Positions 46,901 through 55,571 are shown, counted from the stretch's first letter. The stretch is DNA of 64,000 nucleotides from Mycolicibacterium peregrinum (GCF_001665625.1 NZ_LZSY01000158.1:91641-155640); one strand, 5' to 3'. Notes: generated from the letters alone by a model not told the origin. A program made the numbers and translations.

Positions 46901-47165
46901 ACGTGATTCCCATCGATGTCGGATAACGCATCAGAGCCTGCGAGATCGGACTGTCGGCGGAGTCGTTCTCTTCGGACTCGCCGCTGTCGGGCTCTGCAGC
47001 CTCCTGCAGCAGATCGTCTGCCGGCCAGAGAACACCGGCGATGTACCGGTCCAGCGGAAGATCGGTGACGACCTCGTCGGGCCCCTCTGCCGGCCCGACC
47101 AGGTCCCTGATCAATTCATCGACGATGTCGTCTCGAAAACCATACTGCTCAGCAAGATTCGCCAT
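43959..47165 (-). CDS. drmA: DISARM helicase DrmA
   Basis: About 1068 residues. An N-terminal region of 430 residues precedes a split SF2 motor: Walker A FPTGGGKTEAYLG near 433, the unusual motif II IIQDELHLISGPLG near 635, a STATIRRAD motif III, and SVGVDIDRLGLM with SRVGRQHPG near 848-880. These, together with the 'QDELHLISGPLG' form, are typical of DrmA. DrmA with DrmB makes the DISARM core that binds DNA and is gated by ATP. The ATG at 47165 (MANLAEQYGF) has AGGAG 12 bp upstream; a TTG four codons earlier is less likely. It lies 15 bp after the UvrD-type gene, and its last bases overlap drmB. Confidence 0.9.
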   Translation of the reverse strand: MANLAEQYGFRDDIVDELIRDLVGPAEGPDEVVTDLPLDRYIAGVLWPADDLLQEAAEPDSGESEENDSADSPISQALMRYPTSMGITFSVDLAKATSVQIAIEAAKYVPSGAKGNAESASSQRPTRRKQIAKPDSWTRTPQVIEPIDWDVARPGAKKVDVTPGLQLYVYSRVPKDGRVAVSVALRNTQVPPKGEFRDGFAWFQVGVEVRSPEQAIVDRSSYGVLSEDADLRSAALLYRNARVFAIGHGCAATWDREGTSSHVGRVASTFVPRQEISRAKPGGVSSDVNLRMSFLSNATDEELAQNLGGLVTEYHEWIDRLSAIVQNDEADVEDGLKGVADEHVVRARSAAGRMQNGIDLITTDPVAGRAFRLANAAMQMQRARQDWVRSGAVGAVGDGAEQGWRPFQIAYILLNLPGLADADHEDRDIADLLWFPTGGGKTEAYLGLVAFTIFHRRLKDPETLGVAVIMRYTLRLLTIQQFERATMLLCSLERLRQRENDLGDRPFSIGLWVGQGATPNTLVEARKSLRDLADGRELNEKNPVQLTQCPWCGQDLNETHYSVVKSADERLRIACGNSSCDFRDGLPAYLVDQDIYRVRPELVLGTVDKFAQMAWNEKVRNLFARDGIGTPPSLIIQDELHLISGPLGSIVGLYEAAIDAACGRLTAEGLVEGRPKVIASTATIRRADRQIRNVFNRRAEQFPPPGIDPDQSFFAEPAPRDQYGTREYIGVMAPGTSHATLMVRVYAAVLQAAHDLAGSPETRDPYWTLLGYFNSLRVLGSANLQVEGDVRDRLQLVARRKQASPRDLRPPVELTSRVPSADIPRTLKSLEKDVSSGSANDVVLATNMISVGVDIDRLGLMAVMGQPQSSAEYIQATSRVGRQHPGLVFTIFNAARSRDRSHYENFVPYHQALYRAVEATSATPFAARARDRALHGVLVSLARLLVPDLADNESAHKATVRYDEITQLAEFLEQRAQAVTDPEEAEDTKNQLGELLEVWAETAETCPDMEYRNSRNYDESLLVPSDVALTDDDIEYSTRETPWPTLQSMRDVDAESALFQISARKVPR

Positions 47166-47180
47166 CGCGAATTGCAACTC

Positions 47181-48995
47181 CTATGTTGTGGTCAAATCAG
47201 GGCGGGCCAGACCCGTTATCCGTGGCACCAACCAGAATCCTGAGCTTCCGAGACCGGCCTTCTCCGACTCGCGATAGTCACCCGCGACCGTCTCCACCGA
47301 CACCAGAGACAGACCGTCGATGACCGTCGGACGATTCTTCAACCAACCGAACGCCTTCTGGAAGGCATGGTTGAACGTAGGGCTTGTGCGTCCCAACGGC
47401 TGCAGGTCTTGTGTGACCAACAGGTAGGACGGCGATTCAGCGGTGGACTCGGCCTCGTCGAGTTCTGCGTATACCCTCACGCCGACCTGACCGATTGATT
47501 GCAGCGTCTGCTGTAAGCGCTGGGCATCGACGGTGTGTGACGCAACGGGATACGCGGTTTCGACGTCGCTGTAGAGGAATTCGAATGCCCTCGTCCACGT
47601 CGCGCCGCGCTTCTTCTTACTCCAAACCTCCTCCTTGAACCGCCCCAGCCGGTCGTCGGCTTTGATCACGGATTTCGATTGAGGCAACCTGCACGTGAAG
47701 ATTTCATCGCGCGCTCGACTCAACGCCACGTACTCACGACGCATCCTCGTCCAAATGTCCTCGTCTTCCGGCAACCATCCAGGTTCGACGATGAAGACGG
47801 AGTCGAACTCCAAGCCCTTCGCCCGATGGACCGTCGACACAATCACCGAACTGAGGTCGGGCTCGGTGAGCGGAAGCGGCAACGCCCGCGCCTTGACCAG
47901 ACGGCTCACCCGATGAAGGTCCAACGAGTCGTATTCACTGCTGCGCCCTTCGGCAGACTTGAGTTCGTTCCACTTCTCGTCCACGTCGCGCTCAGCGAGG
48001 AGCCGCTCGAGTGCGGCTTCGACCTCGGACCGCCGTTCCTTCGGGCCCGGCAACGGACCGAGCGCACCCGCGATCCACCGCGCGGCACCGAAATCCTGTG
48101 CCTGCCTGCGGACAGCGTGCGCGACGGATTTTTCGTTGAGATATCGCGACACCCGGAGCACGTCCGCGTTGGTCGTGCAGAGTATCGCCGTCTTCTTGCC
48201 CTCGGACGGCGTGACGAGGTCGTACCAATCCTCGATCTCGCCGCGATAAGGCAGCTCGTAGACCAGGTCTACCAGTAGGTCCTCTGCTTCGTTTGCATCG
48301 TTGGTGGCACGGAGCTTCTCACCCAAGGCGACAACCGCTTTCGGGTACTTACCCCTGGCGCGGTAATTCCTGCCCAGACCGACGGTTTCACAACCGAACG
48401 ATCCCTTGAGTGAGTCGAAGACATCCTCAGCCGTCGTCTTGCTGATCGAATCCTCAAGCTGAAAGTCGTACACACCCTGCAGCGGGTCGCCCAGGGCAGT
48501 GATGCCGGCGTCGCCATCGAGCCAATTCAGGATGGCCAGCACGAAATCGGCTCGGTCACCGACGAGATCCTGCACCTCGTCGAGGACAACATGACGCAGG
48601 GGCTCGATCTCGTCGGGCGCCTTGTCGGCCTCCTTCAGCAGCTGCGTCGCACGCCGAATCCGGGCGTCGAAGCTGCCCTCGGGTTGAATATCGGCTCCTA
48701 GCAGCAAGATGCTCGCAAATGAGTCGAATGTCCGAACGTTCGCCGCCGCAACGTCTCTCACGTCTAGCCGGGTCCTGACAGCCGAGACCGCGGCGCGAGA
48801 GAAGCTCAGCACGAGAATCTCGTCGGAGGCCGTCAGGCCCTCGTCCTGGACCAAGCTGTTGATTCGGCTGACGACGACTTCGGTCTTGCCTTGCCCAGCC
48901 CCGGCGATCACCAACAGTCGCGCATCGGCCGGCGCCTCGACTACCTCCAGTTGCTGGTCGTTGAGCTCGATTTCGTGTCCCGCTTCATCAGACAC
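47181..48995 (-). CDS. UvrD/Rep-type SF1 helicase
   Basis: A 604-residue helicase. Walker A is VIAGAGQGKTEVVV (30-43), motif II LDEVQDLVGDRA is near 135, and HRAKGLEFDSVFIVEP is near 388. The overall length is short for UvrD (about 720), so the 2B insertion is probably reduced. The last 150 residues (after KKKRGATWTRAFEF) contain a small unassigned domain with LQQTLQSIGQVGVRVYAELD. It starts at GTG 48995, overlapping the GHKL-helicase stop by eight bases, so the two are co-translated. It likely supplies 3'-5' unwinding. This protein differs from the RelE-like UvrD at 20.4 kb, so the operon has two distinct UvrD-type motors. Confidence 0.85.
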   Translation of the reverse strand: MSDEAGHEIELNDQQLEVVEAPADARLLVIAGAGQGKTEVVVSRINSLVQDEGLTASDEILVLSFSRAAVSAVRTRLDVRDVAAANVRTFDSFASILLLGADIQPEGSFDARIRRATQLLKEADKAPDEIEPLRHVVLDEVQDLVGDRADFVLAILNWLDGDAGITALGDPLQGVYDFQLEDSISKTTAEDVFDSLKGSFGCETVGLGRNYRARGKYPKAVVALGEKLRATNDANEAEDLLVDLVYELPYRGEIEDWYDLVTPSEGKKTAILCTTNADVLRVSRYLNEKSVAHAVRRQAQDFGAARWIAGALGPLPGPKERRSEVEAALERLLAERDVDEKWNELKSAEGRSSEYDSLDLHRVSRLVKARALPLPLTEPDLSSVIVSTVHRAKGLEFDSVFIVEPGWLPEDEDIWTRMRREYVALSRARDEIFTCRLPQSKSVIKADDRLGRFKEEVWSKKKRGATWTRAFEFLYSDVETAYPVASHTVDAQRLQQTLQSIGQVGVRVYAELDEAESTAESPSYLLVTQDLQPLGRTSPTFNHAFQKAFGWLKNRPTVIDGLSLVSVETVAGDYRESEKAGLGSSGFWLVPRITGLARPDLTTT

Positions 48996-51900
48996 CGGCA
49001 GGCTCCCCGTCTCGTTCTTCTTCCGTGATGTCCTTCAAGGTCTGATACACGATGCTGTCCCCGAACTCGACGATGTTGTCGAGCATGTTGACAATCAAAA
49101 CCTCTTCGGTGCCACCGTTTTTCGGTCCACGAAGGCCGCGGCCGACCATCTGTTGATAACGGACCTCACTGCTGGTCGGGCGGGTTATGTACACGGCGTC
49201 GGTCTTCGGTGCGTCGAAACCTTGTGACAACACGGCGTAGTTCGTCAGCACTTTCAGTTCGCCGGACTTGAAGCGTTCGACCGCCACCCGCCGGTCTTCT
49301 GGGCTGGTGTCCTGATCGATGGAGGCAGCCGGACGTCCGTGGAGCGTCAGCAATGTGGCCAATGTCTGCGCATTCTCGACCGAGGCCGCAAAAACCACGA
49401 TCTGCCAGTCGGCCGGCTTGCTCAGGATCGAATCGACGATCGTGCGGGTGCGGTCCTCATCCCGGCCAAGCCGAATCTCGGCGCTCTTGGACAGCCACCC
49501 CATCGACTTGAACTCATCGAGTTCCTTCACGGACAGATCGATGGACACACCACCGAGAATCTCCAGGCTGGCGCGGGCCAGCACTCGGTCTCGCTGCAAT
49601 CTGACCTGTGGGTGTTCGTCCCCGAAGACGCCATCATCCAAGCAGTTGTCGTCGAATCGCTTTAGAAGCAGCTCGGTTTGGGCGCTGTCGCGCCGTCCGC
49701 GGAACGGTGTCGCCGTCAGGCCGATCAGGGGCTTGTCACGTTCCCTTGTGCCGCGGCCCAGCCATTCGAGGATTCGCGTGTATGACGGCGTGTAGGCACC
49801 GTGCGCCTCGTCGATGATGACGATCGGGGCGTCGGCCAACCACGCGAAAGATTCGTTGTCGACGGCACGGGCGAGAATCTTTTGCCACGTGGCCACCACG
49901 ACCTGAACCCCGGCCGCTTCCTCCTCCATCTCGTAGTTCGCCCAGAACCGGCTGAGGATCAGCTGGGTGTCCTGCCGACCGAGAGCACGCCACAGGTATG
50001 ACCACGCATCGATCGCCTGCTCGCAGAGTTCTTCCCCGTCCGCCAACCACAGGATGGGCCCGGAAAAGACGGTGCCGTGCGCCAACCCGTCGAGACTGCC
50101 GTCGCGAATCGATTGGATCACAGTCTGTACGGCGACCCTGGTCTTTCCGGCGCCGGTGGGCAACGAGACGATTCCTCGCCTCGGGCCGAAACCGCGCAGC
50201 AGGCCGGCGAGGCGCTGAGATACCACCTGCTGGTAGTCGTGGAGCTCATCAAGTTGGGTCGGGCCGTCGATGTACTCCGTCGGCTTGTTCCTTCGCCTGG
50301 CCTTCTGGCCCGCCCATTCATCACCGAACCCGAGCCGCTTGACCCAGTCTCGCGTGTTGAACGACCCCGACCACGTCGAGGGCGGCGGAACAGGCAGGCC
50401 AGACGGATCAACCTTGCATGCGCGTTCCAATGCTCGGACACCCAACATGGTCACGCAAAGATTGGCGAGATCAAGCCCATGCGGTTCGACCAGGCCATCG
50501 TTGATCAGATAGTTGAGTGCGTCCTTCGGGACCAACGTCCTAAGACGCTCCTCACCGGCGAACATGAGGAGGCGCTCGGCATCGGTGGACGCGTGCCTGA
50601 TGGCCCGGATGCGTGCCGAGTTGCGGCGTCGCTCCATGTCGGTGAGAAGCAGGTCGACCTGTCGATCAGAGCTGTCGTAGAGCAAGCATTCGAGCGCCTG
50701 CTTCAGAATTTCCCTGTCAGTCGTGCCGGTCACCAAGATTCTGTCCGCCTCCCGGCCTGCATCGCAGACCACCTGCACTGCAGGCTGTCCGGGAACTGCG
50801 GCCACCTTGCTGATGGACAGGCACTTCTGCAGGACCAGACCTTCAAGCTCATCAGCACCGGGAAGCGCGTCGAGCACCGGAAAAACGTCGGTGAGAAGTT
50901 CTGACTCGGCACTGGTGTCGTACGAATACGTGACCGGGAGGTCACGGCCCTCCAAACAACCCCAGAACTCGCTCAGGGTGTGGACATCTTCGACGCTGTC
51001 GACCAGGAGGCAGGGAACACCGAACTCACCGAGTTCGTCGTATGCCTCTTTGCGGTGGACGACCGCTACCGCCTTCCGATCCTCCTCGGTCCACTGCCCA
51101 CTCCGGCACACCCACAAATGATCTGGCGGTTCGAGGCCCTGATGCGTCCAACACCACCAGGCGTAGGCCTGGCCTACCCGCAGAACGTCATCGCGTTTGA
51201 CGTGGGCCTGCACAAGCGAGTCGAAACCGGACGGGTCGAGGTCGGCCATCTCGCGTTTGAGCCCCAACACGTGTTCGGCATCGGAACTGAGCACCAGCTG
51301 GCTCACGCATGGGATGAGCCCCTCCGGAACGTCCGGAACCTCGGCGACGAACGCTTCGGTCACGGGCACAGCTCCCAATGTGGTTTGCAGCAGACCATGT
51401 TCTCGAACCCACCACAGTTCTGGCGCCGTGAAGCGGCCCGTCCGGGATACGTTCGGATGACTCACCCGGACACGCGATACCTCGACGTCGTTGATGACGG
51501 CAGCACTCAGGGCCAGCTTGTTCGTGACACTGAGGTCTGGCAGGCATTCCAGAGGGCCGAGGACCGAGTCGATGCCGTCGACCTCGATTCCCTGTCGCGC
51601 CTGCAAGCCCAATCCCATTTCCTCGCCCAGACGCTCCCGAACCACGCTCAGGTATCGCCTCACCCATTTTTCGTTCGAGTGCACCGCCGATCGCCACGGT
51701 CGAGATCGCACACCCAGCAGGTACAAGATTTGGTGATCGGCTGCGTGATAGTCACCATCGACGAGGTACGCACCATCTTCCTTGAGCGGTTTGAGGAACT
51801 CGCCCGCGAGGTGCAGACCCTCCGGCAACACCCAACGGCCGTGACCGTCCCGCACCCGAACAACCTGGGCCGCATGACCGCCGAGCACGTTGTCGAAGGC

Positions 51901-53697
51901 CTCGTGAACCAGCTGGACGCCTGAGCCTCGCATCGCCATCCACAACTCGTCCCAGTCGACTTTCCCGGTATGTCTCAGTTCGGTGAGCAGCTGCAGCATC
52001 TCCCCACCGTCTTCGAACACGGTGATGCCCAGGTGCTTGAGGGCATCAGCGGTAGAGGCAGGCCGAGCCACAGCTTCGGCGACAAAGGAGGTACCGGTCT
52101 GCGTGGGGCTCGTACGCAGGAAGCATCGGCCGCGCACCGGTTGCGCGAGGGACCCGTTCTCCAGTAGGACAATCCGTGCGTCCCGTACATCCATCTCGAC
52201 GTTGCCGCCTTTGCGCACCAACTCCGCAGCCAGCTCGATCGCGGCGGCCGATTGTGCAGGCTTCGGATCTGCCACAACCGACTGCAGCCAGTGCATGACC
52301 CGGCCCGGCGGCTTGATCCGATCATCGTCCTGCAACAAGCGATCGACCTTGGACCGGCGCTCAGTGGTGGTGGTGCAGTCGGGATGTACCCACGCCCCCC
52401 GGTTTCCGGTCGCCGCCGACCACCTACCCGCGAGTTCGGCGACGTCATCCGGAATGCGTTGAAGCGCACTGGGTGCTCGGAGCTCACCATCGAGGTCTGG
52501 CAGGCACCGAGAATCCCGGAGTGCCTGGAACACAGGCTCGTTCACGACCTTGTCAGCCCAGCTGCGGGACTCTTTGCCGCGGGCGGGAAGGACATCGATG
52601 TACCGACCGTACGCACGGCCTGCGATGAGGTCCTTGCGTGCGGCAACAACCAGCTGTGGCACTACCCGGGTCAGGATCTCGTAGTTGAACTCGCACTCGA
52701 TCACGTTGATGCGATCATCAGACAGTTTCCACGGAGCATTGACCCGGCCGCTCAGGGTCAGATCAGACTTGACCGGGAAGAATGCCGACAGTTGCCCCAC
52801 TTCGACCCGGCCCGTCAGCGGCAGTGCCCAGCTGACCGTGACCGATTCGCGTCGAGCGGCATGACCGGCCGAATCCAGCGCCTTGAGCGAGGGCTTGTGT
52901 TCGGCCGAGACGACCAGCCATTCTCGATCACCGTCCTCGGTCGTGAGGGTGACCCGTTTCCCCTTCTTTGCGGCCTTGAAGTGCCGCTCGCGGCCGGACA
53001 CACCGTCGACGAGGTCGAGAATCCGCACGTGAGGAGCAAACAGATTGAACGACTCGTCGAACTCGTTGATCTCGTCCGACAGTTGTTCTGCCGCTCCCCG
53101 CTTCAGCGGAACCTTCACGATGGTCGTGGCCCAGGCAGCGAGGTCAGCAAGGACTGCGTCGGCGCGGAACTCGGAGGTGGCGGTGAGTGTCCACGCCAGC
53201 CGTAGCGCCGGAACATCAGCAGGTCCGTACTGGTGGCCGAGTTCCTTGGACAATTCCTGCGCCGACTGTTCCCGGCTGAACTCGAACGATACGGACCGAC
53301 TGAAGATCTGCGGGCTGTCAGAGATTCCGCTGATCGACTTGAACCCGAGCCCGAAACGGCCGATCTCGGTACCGGTCTTGTTCGACAGGTGCGTGTAGAG
53401 CAGAGCCCGGACGCCCGAGTCCTCGAACGGCCTGCCTTCGTTGGCCACATACAGCGCTTCGGTCGTCAGGGTGACCTGGACGCGCCCTGGCGAACCTTGC
53501 AGCGCGTCGGCGGCATTTTGGACGAGCTCCTGGATCTGTTTCCGCCCGTAGCCACCCTCTGCAATTCCGCGCTCTTTACCCGCATCTTCCTCGACGCGGT
53601 TGGGATCCTCTCGGTAAACGCGAATGCACTTGTCCCTGAATTCGTCGACCAGACCTTCCAACGCAAGGTCGGGATCCGACCACCCCCTGGCCACCAT
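48988..53697 (-). CDS. GHKL ATPase/SF2 helicase fusion, 1569 residues
   Basis: The first cistron of the long minus-strand operon. ATG 53697 has CGGAGGCAACTG upstream, so the frame from 53745 is rejected. Residues 45-125 are a sacsin/Hsp90-like GHKL ATPase: N box ELVQNAADAL (57-66), G1 NEGRPFEDSG and lid GRFGLGFKSISG (113-124). A 1000-residue middle is unassigned. The C-terminus is a DEAD/DEAH helicase: Walker A LPTGAGKTRVAV near 1180, VIIDEAHGAYTPS near 1293 and QMVGRGLRGP near 1515. Two independent ATPases on one chain suggest that nucleotide-driven clamping controls a helicase. I know sacsin-like GHKL modules from other defence genes, but I do not have a name for this fusion. Confidence 0.8.
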   Translation of the reverse strand: MVARGWSDPDLALEGLVDEFRDKCIRVYREDPNRVEEDAGKERGIAEGGYGRKQIQELVQNAADALQGSPGRVQVTLTTEALYVANEGRPFEDSGVRALLYTHLSNKTGTEIGRFGLGFKSISGISDSPQIFSRSVSFEFSREQSAQELSKELGHQYGPADVPALRLAWTLTATSEFRADAVLADLAAWATTIVKVPLKRGAAEQLSDEINEFDESFNLFAPHVRILDLVDGVSGRERHFKAAKKGKRVTLTTEDGDREWLVVSAEHKPSLKALDSAGHAARRESVTVSWALPLTGRVEVGQLSAFFPVKSDLTLSGRVNAPWKLSDDRINVIECEFNYEILTRVVPQLVVAARKDLIAGRAYGRYIDVLPARGKESRSWADKVVNEPVFQALRDSRCLPDLDGELRAPSALQRIPDDVAELAGRWSAATGNRGAWVHPDCTTTTERRSKVDRLLQDDDRIKPPGRVMHWLQSVVADPKPAQSAAAIELAAELVRKGGNVEMDVRDARIVLLENGSLAQPVRGRCFLRTSPTQTGTSFVAEAVARPASTADALKHLGITVFEDGGEMLQLLTELRHTGKVDWDELWMAMRGSGVQLVHEAFDNVLGGHAAQVVRVRDGHGRWVLPEGLHLAGEFLKPLKEDGAYLVDGDYHAADHQILYLLGVRSRPWRSAVHSNEKWVRRYLSVVRERLGEEMGLGLQARQGIEVDGIDSVLGPLECLPDLSVTNKLALSAAVINDVEVSRVRVSHPNVSRTGRFTAPELWWVREHGLLQTTLGAVPVTEAFVAEVPDVPEGLIPCVSQLVLSSDAEHVLGLKREMADLDPSGFDSLVQAHVKRDDVLRVGQAYAWWCWTHQGLEPPDHLWVCRSGQWTEEDRKAVAVVHRKEAYDELGEFGVPCLLVDSVEDVHTLSEFWGCLEGRDLPVTYSYDTSAESELLTDVFPVLDALPGADELEGLVLQKCLSISKVAAVPGQPAVQVVCDAGREADRILVTGTTDREILKQALECLLYDSSDRQVDLLLTDMERRRNSARIRAIRHASTDAERLLMFAGEERLRTLVPKDALNYLINDGLVEPHGLDLANLCVTMLGVRALERACKVDPSGLPVPPPSTWSGSFNTRDWVKRLGFGDEWAGQKARRRNKPTEYIDGPTQLDELHDYQQVVSQRLAGLLRGFGPRRGIVSLPTGAGKTRVAVQTVIQSIRDGSLDGLAHGTVFSGPILWLADGEELCEQAIDAWSYLWRALGRQDTQLILSRFWANYEMEEEAAGVQVVVATWQKILARAVDNESFAWLADAPIVIIDEAHGAYTPSYTRILEWLGRGTRERDKPLIGLTATPFRGRRDSAQTELLLKRFDDNCLDDGVFGDEHPQVRLQRDRVLARASLEILGGVSIDLSVKELDEFKSMGWLSKSAEIRLGRDEDRTRTIVDSILSKPADWQIVVFAASVENAQTLATLLTLHGRPAASIDQDTSPEDRRVAVERFKSGELKVLTNYAVLSQGFDAPKTDAVYITRPTSSEVRYQQMVGRGLRGPKNGGTEEVLIVNMLDNIVEFGDSIVYQTLKDITEEERDGEPAGV

Positions 53698-53996
53698 CAG
53701 TTGCCTCCGTAACACCAACAACCCCGACACGCTGAATCGCTGCACGGACAGCCAGTCGCGCTTTTTGGAGTTTCTACCATCGACCGAAGACTAATATTGC
53801 GGAGCCCGTCAAAATGTCGGTCGAACGTGCCTCATGACAACGGATCTCGATCTTGAAAGCAGCTTCTCGATGTATCACAGGTGACGAAAACGATCCCACG
53901 AATGCGCCGAAGTCGATTCGACTCGGGCCGACGAAGTGGGGTACCTCTGCGGACTGTCCGTTGGTCGCGAGCTCGATGCCGGCTAGCATCACTGCC
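53698..53996. promoter_or_regulatory. Divergent control region of the long operon and the cytosine methylase
   Basis: These 299 bp lie between the divergent starts of the 33-kb operon and the drmMII-like gene, so they should hold both promoters. A 7-bp inverted repeat CGACCGA (53781-53787) / TCGGTCG (53817-53823) brackets an AT-rich TAATATTG. It might be an operator controlling expression of methylase before the helicases. No regulator gene sits in the island next to it. Promoter boxes cannot be assigned with confidence. Confidence 0.4.
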
Positions 53997-55109
53997 ATGC
54001 CGTTGCGGGAACCCGGGACCGAACCTCGGCCAAAGATCATCGACCTGTTTGCCGGTCCCGGCGGGCTCGACGTCGGGGCGACGTGGCTGGGTATCCCCAC
54101 CACAGGTATCGAGTTGGACGGCAACGCATGTGCAACACGAACGAAGGCCGGTCTGACCACTGTCCCGGCAGATGTGCGGGACTTCGACCCTGACGACTTT
54201 GCGGACGCGACGGTTCTCACCGGTGGACCGCCGTGTCAGACCTTCACAGTTGCGGGCAAAGGGTCAGGTAGGAAGTCACTGGACGAGGTCATCCGCCGAG
54301 TCACCGAGATGGCGAACCACCCACATGCCCATACACATCGGGACGGCTTCGCGGACGACAGGACCGGCCTCGTCCTGGAACCGCTGCGGTGGGCTCTACT
54401 TGCACAGAACAACGAGCGGCCATTCGAGGCGATCGTGCTCGAGCAAGTCCCGGCCGTGCTGCCGATATGGAGAGCATTCCAGGACGTTCTCCGTGATCGA
54501 GGCTACGGAGTTGCCGTCGACGTCCTCCGGTCCGAGGAGTTCGGGGTACCCCAGACACGGCGCCGCGCGATCCTCATCGCTCGACTTGGCGACCCGGACG
54601 TCAAACTGCCCGCTGCAACGCACCGGTCATTCCGGAAAGGCGAATCCAACCAGACGGCGATCGGGCTCCGTCCGTGGGTTTCGATGGGTCAGGCACTTGC
54701 TCGTGGCAAGGCGTTCACAGTGGTATCCAATTACGGCAGCGGCGGCGACCCAAAGAACCGGGGTGAACGCCATTCCGACGAACCCTCCGCGACGGTCACG
54801 GGCAAGATCATGAGAAATCGACTCCGCCTTTCGGACGGCGGCTGGAGTCGGCTGACGCACCAAGAAGCGGGAAAGTTACAGACATTCCCCTACGACTTCC
54901 CTTGGTCAGGGAACGACATCGGGCAACAAATCGGAAACGCAATACCCCCACGACTGGCGGTGCACGTACTGGCGGAAGCACTCAAGATCAAACTCGACGA
55001 GGACGAGCTGGACGAAACCGTTCGAGCGTCGTGGTTTGGGGGGCGACCTGTCCCGCTCGGCACACAATCCGAATCTCTCCAAGACCGTATGGCCACTGCT
55101 GCGGACTGA
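53997..55109 (+). CDS. drmMII: 5-cytosine DNA methyltransferase, DrmMII-like
   Basis: A 370-residue C5-methyltransferase from ATG 53997; an ATG at 53976 is possible, and neither has a clear ribosome site. The motifs are in order: motif I IDLFAGPGGLDVGA, motif IV TGGPPCQTFTVAGKG with the catalytic Cys, motif VI IVLEQVPAVLP (EQV instead of the usual ENV), motif VIII PQTRRRAILIA and motifs IX/X near LQTFPYDFPW and QQIGNAIPPRLA. In class 2 DISARM this enzyme (DrmMII) marks the host genome so the helicase core attacks only unmodified DNA. Here it is divergent from the drmA/drmB operon and ends exactly where the Vsr gene ends. A Dcm-like stand-alone role is the alternative. Confidence 0.85.
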   Translation: MPLREPGTEPRPKIIDLFAGPGGLDVGATWLGIPTTGIELDGNACATRTKAGLTTVPADVRDFDPDDFADATVLTGGPPCQTFTVAGKGSGRKSLDEVIRRVTEMANHPHAHTHRDGFADDRTGLVLEPLRWALLAQNNERPFEAIVLEQVPAVLPIWRAFQDVLRDRGYGVAVDVLRSEEFGVPQTRRRAILIARLGDPDVKLPAATHRSFRKGESNQTAIGLRPWVSMGQALARGKAFTVVSNYGSGGDPKNRGERHSDEPSATVTGKIMRNRLRLSDGGWSRLTHQEAGKLQTFPYDFPWSGNDIGQQIGNAIPPRLAVHVLAEALKIKLDEDELDETVRASWFGGRPVPLGTQSESLQDRMATAAD

Positions 55110-55571
55110 TCACCAACGTCTCTTCGCTCCGCGTAACTCACCGAGATGGGCACATATGGCGTCGGCAACGCCCACCGGATCTTCGTGCTCCCAGAATCGG
55201 AGGACCTTCCAGCCGCGAGCTGTGAGCTCTGCATCCATACGGCGGTCCCGCCGAATGTTCCCGTCCAGCTTCTCCGCCCACCACTGCTCGTTCGCCTTCG
55301 GTCGGGTTGCGTGTTCGGGGCAGCCATGCCAAAAACAACCGTCGATGAAGACAGCCATGTGCACCTGCCGCCAGAGGATGTCTGCCTTACACCTGAGATC
55401 GGCCTCCGGCCTGCCATCGATGCGATAGCGGATACCGCGTGCATGCAGAATCCTTCGGACAAGCAGCTCCGGTTGAGTGTCGCGACGACGCTGACGACTC
55501 ATCCGTGACCGGACGAGCTCCGAGGAGGCCTGCGGCCTACGCCCCGAGCCACAGGCGGCCATTTCCGCCAT
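55110..55571 (-). CDS. vsr: Very short patch repair endonuclease (Vsr)
   Basis: A Vsr mismatch endonuclease of about 153 residues, which nicks 5' of the T in T:G mismatches that arise when 5-methylcytosine deaminates. Visible hallmarks are RDTQPELLVRRILHARGIRYR, KADILWRQVHMAVFIDG (catalytic Asp), FWHGCPEH (zinc site) and GWKVLRFWEHE. The start is ambiguous: ATGs at 55574, 55571 and 55562 cluster downstream of GTGGAAGGC, and the frame continues much further upstream without a better start. Its stop abuts the stop of the cytosine methylase with no gap, so the two form a convergent pair. This makes sense because the methylase creates the lesion that Vsr repairs. Confidence 0.85.
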   Translation of the reverse strand: MAEMAACGSGRRPQASSELVRSRMSRQRRRDTQPELLVRRILHARGIRYRIDGRPEADLRCKADILWRQVHMAVFIDGCFWHGCPEHATRPKANEQWWAEKLDGNIRRDRRMDAELTARGWKVLRFWEHEDPVGVADAICAHLGELRGAKRRW

